From an uncultured Megasphaera sp. (GTDB lineage Bacteria; Bacillota; Negativicutes; Veillonellales; Megasphaeraceae), in the NCBI GenBank assembly GCA_900540735.1, contig UQHB01000043.1, forward strand, positions 1 to 22,514: a stretch of DNA of 22,514 nucleotides, written 5' to 3'. The notes under the pieces were generated by a model. The model worked only from the letters and a program-made list of their open reading frames with translations. It had not been told where the DNA came from and did not search any database. The translations under genes were made by a program, and so were the position numbers. Of the stretch, positions 19,331 through 22,514 are shown piece after piece. Every line of letters begins with the position of its first letter. The first letter of the stretch is position 1.

Positions 19331-20449
19331 TTATTCCCCCTTTGGCACCCAGTTATCAGTACTGCCACCTTTAGCAATGAAGCCGTCAGCATAGTAGTTG
19401 TTTTCCCCGCTTACTTGTAAGTCGTATACCTTGCGTTCGCCACTATAAACCATGTTAATTACCCTGCCACGGCCTTTTAATTCACTGCCTATAGTAAGAT
19501 TACCTATTTCGATAAACTCGCCATCAGCAGTCAATAATGGTTGTGTCAGTGTAGCAGAAACAATATGAGTAGCATTACCCTCTCTACAAATAATATTCCA
19601 ACAATCGTTGTATTCCGGCGACATGACACGTAAGACGGTTTCTGTCGTTTCTGTACCATCTGTATGTGGGCAAATGACTTCATCGCCGACTTGGATGTCT
19701 GTAATCGGTACTTCTTTGCCATCCGCTTTGCGTACCTTTGTTTCCGGCGCAAAGCAGAAAATGGTAGCCGCACCTGTAAGCAAGCCGCCAAATAAGCCTC
19801 CACCACCGCCGGTAGATTGCGACGACGTACTCGTCCCTTTCCCACCAATAGCGGATAATGCGCCTGTTGTTGCGCCATTTAATCCCAGCGATGCATTCCA
19901 TAAGTTTAATGCTGGCTGTTGTGCTGCTTCTTGTGATGCCGCGGCGTTGGCTATTGGTTGCCCAGCCGCATCAATCTGTGTGCCGTATAAAGATTGGAGT
20001 TGGGAAATCGTATTATTCCAGTTCTGTGTCATGGCATTGGCTGCGCTGTCACTGATGCCTTTCAAACCTGTATCCATGACGCTGCTGTTGACGATGCCTC
20101 TAGCACCTAAATCACCGAGCAGGCTCCCCATACTGTTTTGTACGCCTGATTTAATGCTGTCTTCCATATTCTGTTGATAGGCCGCCGGTATCTGCCCTTG
20201 TGTTAAGCCTTTGATGCCGTTTTGGCTCCATTCTATCTGGTCTAACGCATTATTCATGAGTTTGTTGTAGTCTACTTGGTTCGCACCTAAGCTGTTGTAC
20301 AACAAATTCCCTGCTACATCATTTAGCTTTAATGCGTTTGGTTTTATCGCTTGGATATATTGGAGCTGTTGGTCAATTAACTTTCGTTCTTCCGCGGAAG
20401 GTTGGTACGTTGTGGTTGTACTGCTGCTTCCGCCCCCTTTTTTACCCAT
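19331..20449 (-). CDS. phage structural protein with C-terminal Hint (hedgehog/intein) domain
   Basis: The 372-aa protein has two parts. Residues 1-231 are an Ala/Gln/Asn-rich helical region after GKKGGGSSSTTTTYQPS, ending in a Gly-rich stretch, GGGGGLFGGLLTGAA. Residues 232 to about 361 form a Hint domain: Cys232 in FCFAPETKV (the self-cleaving nucleophile), IQVGDEVICP, NATHIVSATLTQPLLTADGE (block B-like region) and VYDLQVSGENNYYADGFIAK at the end. Inteins finish with His-Asn; here the end is AKGG, so full splicing looks impossible while N-terminal thioester formation and cleavage remain possible. The next gene is read 3 nt after the stop. The upstream half is probably a virion protein; its family was not recognised. 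Confidence 0.88.
   Translation of the reverse strand: MGKKGGGSSSTTTTYQPSAEERKLIDQQLQYIQAIKPNALKLNDVAGNLLYNSLGANQVDYNKLMNNALDQIEWSQNGIKGLTQGQIPAAYQQNMEDSIKSGVQNSMGSLLGDLGARGIVNSSVMDTGLKGISDSAANAMTQNWNNTISQLQSLYGTQIDAAGQPIANAAASQEAAQQPALNLWNASLGLNGATTGALSAIGGKGTSTSSQSTGGGGGLFGGLLTGAATIFCFAPETKVRKADGKEVPITDIQVGDEVICPHTDGTETTETVLRVMSPEYNDCWNIICREGNATHIVSATLTQPLLTADGEFIEIGNLTIGSELKGRGRVINMVYSGERKVYDLQVSGENNYYADGFIAKGGSTDNWVPKGE
19366..19756 (-). other. Hint domain, hedgehog-like without the terminal His-Asn
   Basis: Residues 232 to about 361 of the 372-aa protein. The N-terminal Cys and the last strand (YYADGFIA) are intact, but the final His-Asn pair is replaced by Lys-Gly. This predicts chemistry at the N-terminal junction only. 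Confidence 0.8.
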
Positions 20450-20454
20450 TATCC

Positions 20455-20919
20455 TCAGTCCCTTTCGTTAAAATTTTTCCATGGCTTATACTGCCGTCGT
20501 AATTCGTTGGTTACGATATAATTAATACTTCCATCGTCATTTATGTCTTTCGGTGTGCAAACCACTTCACGGCCTACAGCATCGGAGCAAATGTATCGGT
20601 GCAAGCCGTCTTTTTCAAAGTCTTGCTCTATTTTCCAGCCCCAGTAACGTATATACACCTTGATTGGCAGGATACAAATAGTCATAAGACGTTCATAGCC
20701 AAACTGCAAAGCTACACACTCTAAGGCATCACGCCAAAACTTAGCATCATGGCACAAATTCCAAATAAGGATAGTTTTATCTTCCTTCATGTCCTTCCAC
20801 TGGCAAAACCCGCGTGTTGGGATATACCATGTAGAAAATCCTTGGAGCGGTATATAAACGTCGCCTGTTCTGCGTTCAAATTCTCGTATCCATTCCAGTA
20901 AGCTTTTACCTTTACTCAC
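20455..20919 (-). CDS. phage protein of unknown function, possibly GNAT-like fold
   Basis: A 154-aa protein rich in Trp, Tyr and Cys. The stretch TILIWNLCHDAKFWRDALEC, then VALQFGYERLMTI and VYIRYWGWKIEQDFEKDGLHRYIC has the strand-helix-strand-helix-strand rhythm of small acetyltransferase-like (GNAT) proteins that occur between tail and internal virion genes of short-tailed phages. The acetyl-CoA pyrophosphate motif is not evident. The start codon is GTG, overlapping the previous stop as GTGA, with GGAGGTG upstream, so translation is probably coupled. The GNAT idea is tentative. Confidence 0.8.
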   Translation of the reverse strand: MSKGKSLLEWIREFERRTGDVYIPLQGFSTWYIPTRGFCQWKDMKEDKTILIWNLCHDAKFWRDALECVALQFGYERLMTICILPIKVYIRYWGWKIEQDFEKDGLHRYICSDAVGREVVCTPKDINDDGSINYIVTNELRRQYKPWKNFNERD

Positions 20920-22271
20920 AAATCAGCCACCTCCAACAAGATATGATCCAGTGTAAATCTGTCCTTAGATGTAATCGTAAAATCCAGACAATCCGCACTA
21001 TGGTTGCATTTAAACTTATTCCGTGTCCCTGTCGGTACGATTACGTCCAGCGTCCCGTCAATAATTTCGGCTTTTCCATCATAATCAGCGGAAAATTTCG
21101 TATCTACAGATTTTAAAAGGATTTGCTCTGTACTAATGATAGCTTTCGGCTTGAGTTCGTAGTCAATTGGCGTACCGTTATCATCGGTATAGATGTTATC
21201 CCAACGGTATATATCGCCGCCGCTCGTAACAATGAGGTCATTATTTGTCTCGCATATCGCATCTATAGGTATGTTGAACTGCAGCGTCGTTGCACTGCCC
21301 AATAGATAGTTGTAAGCCACGAAATAGGTATGGTCTTCCTGCGGACGGATTAGTAACATACTATGCCGCAAGAGATGATAAAACCGTGGCTCATACATGC
21401 TTTCCGTGATAAGTCCGTTAAATTTATCGCCTATATCCGACGTAGCAATATTCCCATACTCCATGACTGCCGCTAGTGTTTTTAGGCCGCGAATAGATAG
21501 GAAAATAACAGAATTGCCGATATTAACAGCGCATTTACGCCCTGCCGGGTCGGTATTATTAGCTATCTCCGTGACTTGCCATGCATTCGGGTCGGCATCA
21601 CCGGAGAGCTGATAAATCTTCCCATTAGATTTAATGAAAATAATATCCGTAGCAAGAGGAACAATCGCGACAATCGTACCGCTGTCGCCATAACCAACCT
21701 CTAACCATTGCTGTTTGTCTGCTCTATTCGTGTCTTCTTGCCAATCTGAGCCGTCTCCAACAGCAGACAGGTAAAATCCTTCGGTGCCGTCCATAGAAAC
21801 TGCTAAACGGGCAAATCGCTGAAAAGCAATATTACATGTCGGACTACCTGTCACCGTCTCTAACTGTCCATTTTCTGAGTAGTCGTAGGACTGTAGTTTG
21901 CCGCCGCTGGCTATCCATACTTTATCCATGAATTTAGCGCACGACGGCAGACTAGAGCCGTTGAGAGTGCCAATATACTGTGGGTCTTGCCCGATAATAT
22001 AACGGTATGCCTTGTAGTTCGTAGTAAAAAAGAGCAACACGTTCGTATCTACGTCATACCACATATCACGAATCGTCTCGCCATCTAGTGAATACAGCTT
22101 TTTCAGTCCGCCCCGTCCCATTAGACGTTTGCTGTCTCTGGCATATATGAAGTTTTTAGCTTCCTGCATCTCTGTGTCGGCTATCTGTTCCGGTGCTTGA
22201 GAGATGTTTACGCCGCCTGTCATGCCAATAAATGACACCGTACGCACTTGATGTTTGTTTAGTCTTCGCAT
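20916..22271 (-). CDS. probable tail/connector beta-propeller protein (P22 gp10 or T7 gp12-like)
   Basis: The 451-aa protein starts with MTGGVNISQAPEQIADTEMQ, then EAKNFIYARDSKRLMGRGGL, followed by many short beta-strand repeats (WYDVDTNVLLFFTTNYKAYR, KVWIASGGKLQSYD, IIFIKSNGKIYQLSGD, DLIVTSGGDIYRWDN). An N-terminal G-G-x-N...N...R-x-G-x-x-K pattern followed by propeller-like repeats is seen in tail hub and DNA-stabilisation proteins of short-tailed phages. It would sit below the portal and close or extend the tail tube. No signature was matched, so the assignment rests on pattern and gene order. The ribosome-binding site is weak (TAGG); the ATG lies 6 nt after the zinc-ribbon stop, so re-initiation is likely. 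Confidence 0.85.
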   Translation of the reverse strand: MRRLNKHQVRTVSFIGMTGGVNISQAPEQIADTEMQEAKNFIYARDSKRLMGRGGLKKLYSLDGETIRDMWYDVDTNVLLFFTTNYKAYRYIIGQDPQYIGTLNGSSLPSCAKFMDKVWIASGGKLQSYDYSENGQLETVTGSPTCNIAFQRFARLAVSMDGTEGFYLSAVGDGSDWQEDTNRADKQQWLEVGYGDSGTIVAIVPLATDIIFIKSNGKIYQLSGDADPNAWQVTEIANNTDPAGRKCAVNIGNSVIFLSIRGLKTLAAVMEYGNIATSDIGDKFNGLITESMYEPRFYHLLRHSMLLIRPQEDHTYFVAYNYLLGSATTLQFNIPIDAICETNNDLIVTSGGDIYRWDNIYTDDNGTPIDYELKPKAIISTEQILLKSVDTKFSADYDGKAEIIDGTLDVIVPTGTRNKFKCNHSADCLDFTITSKDRFTLDHILLEVADL

Positions 22272-22277
22272 AATAGC

Positions 22278-22421
22278 CTACTTTTTATCAGATGAAGTAT
22301 TATCCTGCTTATTTTCTTCTGGTTTTGTGTGTGCAATACATTTAGGATTAACGCAGTTATCATCTTTATCTAACTTATGCGCACAAAAGTTACAACGTTT
22401 TGCCAGTTTGAAAAATGCCAT
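22278..22421 (-). CDS. 47-aa zinc-ribbon-like protein
   Basis: ATG 22421 follows AAGGAGGAACTC, a strong ribosome-binding site. The product begins MAFFKLAKRCNFCAHKLDKD and carries C-x2-C (residues 10 and 13) and C-x4-C (23 and 28), a spacing that can hold one zinc ion. A charged tail, KPEENKQDNTSSDKK, ends it. It lies 13 nt after the partial gene and 6 nt before the propeller-like gene, all on the same strand, so it belongs to the late operon. A structural or scaffold role is possible; no function is known. Confidence 0.8.
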   Translation of the reverse strand: MAFFKLAKRCNFCAHKLDKDDNCVNPKCIAHTKPEENKQDNTSSDKK

Positions 22422-22434
22422 GATGAGTTCCTCC

Positions 22435-22514
22435 TTATTTGCCAATTGCTTCGGCATAAGCCGTTTGCATATCGCTAAACTCTTGCATAATGCTCTGCTG
22501 AGCGTCCGTATCTC
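22435..22514 (-). CDS. C-terminal end of an unknown late phage gene (partial)
   Basis: The frame enters from the right edge and ends with TAA at 22435-22437. The last 25 residues read as a helical, Gln/Ala-rich tail ending MQTAYAEAIGK. The ribosome-binding site of the zinc-ribbon gene starts just after the stop. Too little is visible to assign a function; gene order suggests another virion gene. Confidence 0.6.
   Translation of the reverse strand, partial: DTDAQQSIMQEFSDMQTAYAEAIGK

Noticed and set aside
19546..19878. 110-codon minus-strand frame within the Hint-domain gene
   Set aside because: It has no ribosome-binding site before its ATG, the product is Arg/Gln-rich without pattern, and the Hint frame over the same bases is well conserved in motif order.

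Overview
The window is the late end of an integrated phage next to a chromosomal junction. Host DNA occupies about 1-775. It holds a fragment that looks like the end of an IS30-type transposase, then the biotin transporter gene bioY with its own promoter and terminator. Converging on that terminator is the 3' portion of a tRNA-Leu(UAG) gene that stops abruptly in its anticodon stem, which is the usual scar of a prophage integrated in a tRNA gene. BioY type, moderate GC and a spanin-like gene pair (spanins need an outer membrane) suggest a diderm Firmicute such as Negativicutes (Megasphaera, Dialister or relatives). That host assignment is inference.

Everything from about 830 to the right edge is phage. 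All real phage genes lie on the minus strand, so transcription runs from high to low coordinates: unknown partial gene, 47-aa zinc ribbon, beta-propeller-like tail/connector protein, 154-aa protein, structural protein ending in a Hint (hedgehog/intein) domain, 769-aa helical virion protein with a Pro/Glu/Lys heptad repeat, a giant 4629-aa polyvalent protein, two membrane proteins, a GH25 endolysin, a small membrane protein and an overlapping two-frame spanin-like pair, then a terminator. No sheath, tape measure or baseplate gene is visible, so a short-tailed (podovirus-like) phage with ejected internal proteins is the best reading. Integrase, repressor, replication and packaging genes are outside the window.

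The most striking object is the 13.9-kb gene at 3116-17005. One chain carries two cell-wall-cutting domains (lytic transglycosylase and M15-type peptidase), a DdrB/ParB-like domain, a BECR-type nuclease-like domain, a superfamily 2 helicase joined to an adenine methyltransferase (as in P1 DarB), a zinc metallopeptidase-like domain, a MuF-C-like toxin domain and an LPD38-like C-terminus. I infer that it is packaged, ejected with the DNA, and combines wall entry with defence against restriction and possibly host-directed toxicity.

Two cases of double coding stand out. At 1010-1493 two complete coiled-coil proteins are read in different frames from start codons only 4 nt apart behind one ribosome-binding site. 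At 10066-10446 a 126-codon ORF with a very good ribosome-binding site lies in the +1 frame of the giant gene, exactly where the giant protein is a low-complexity linker.
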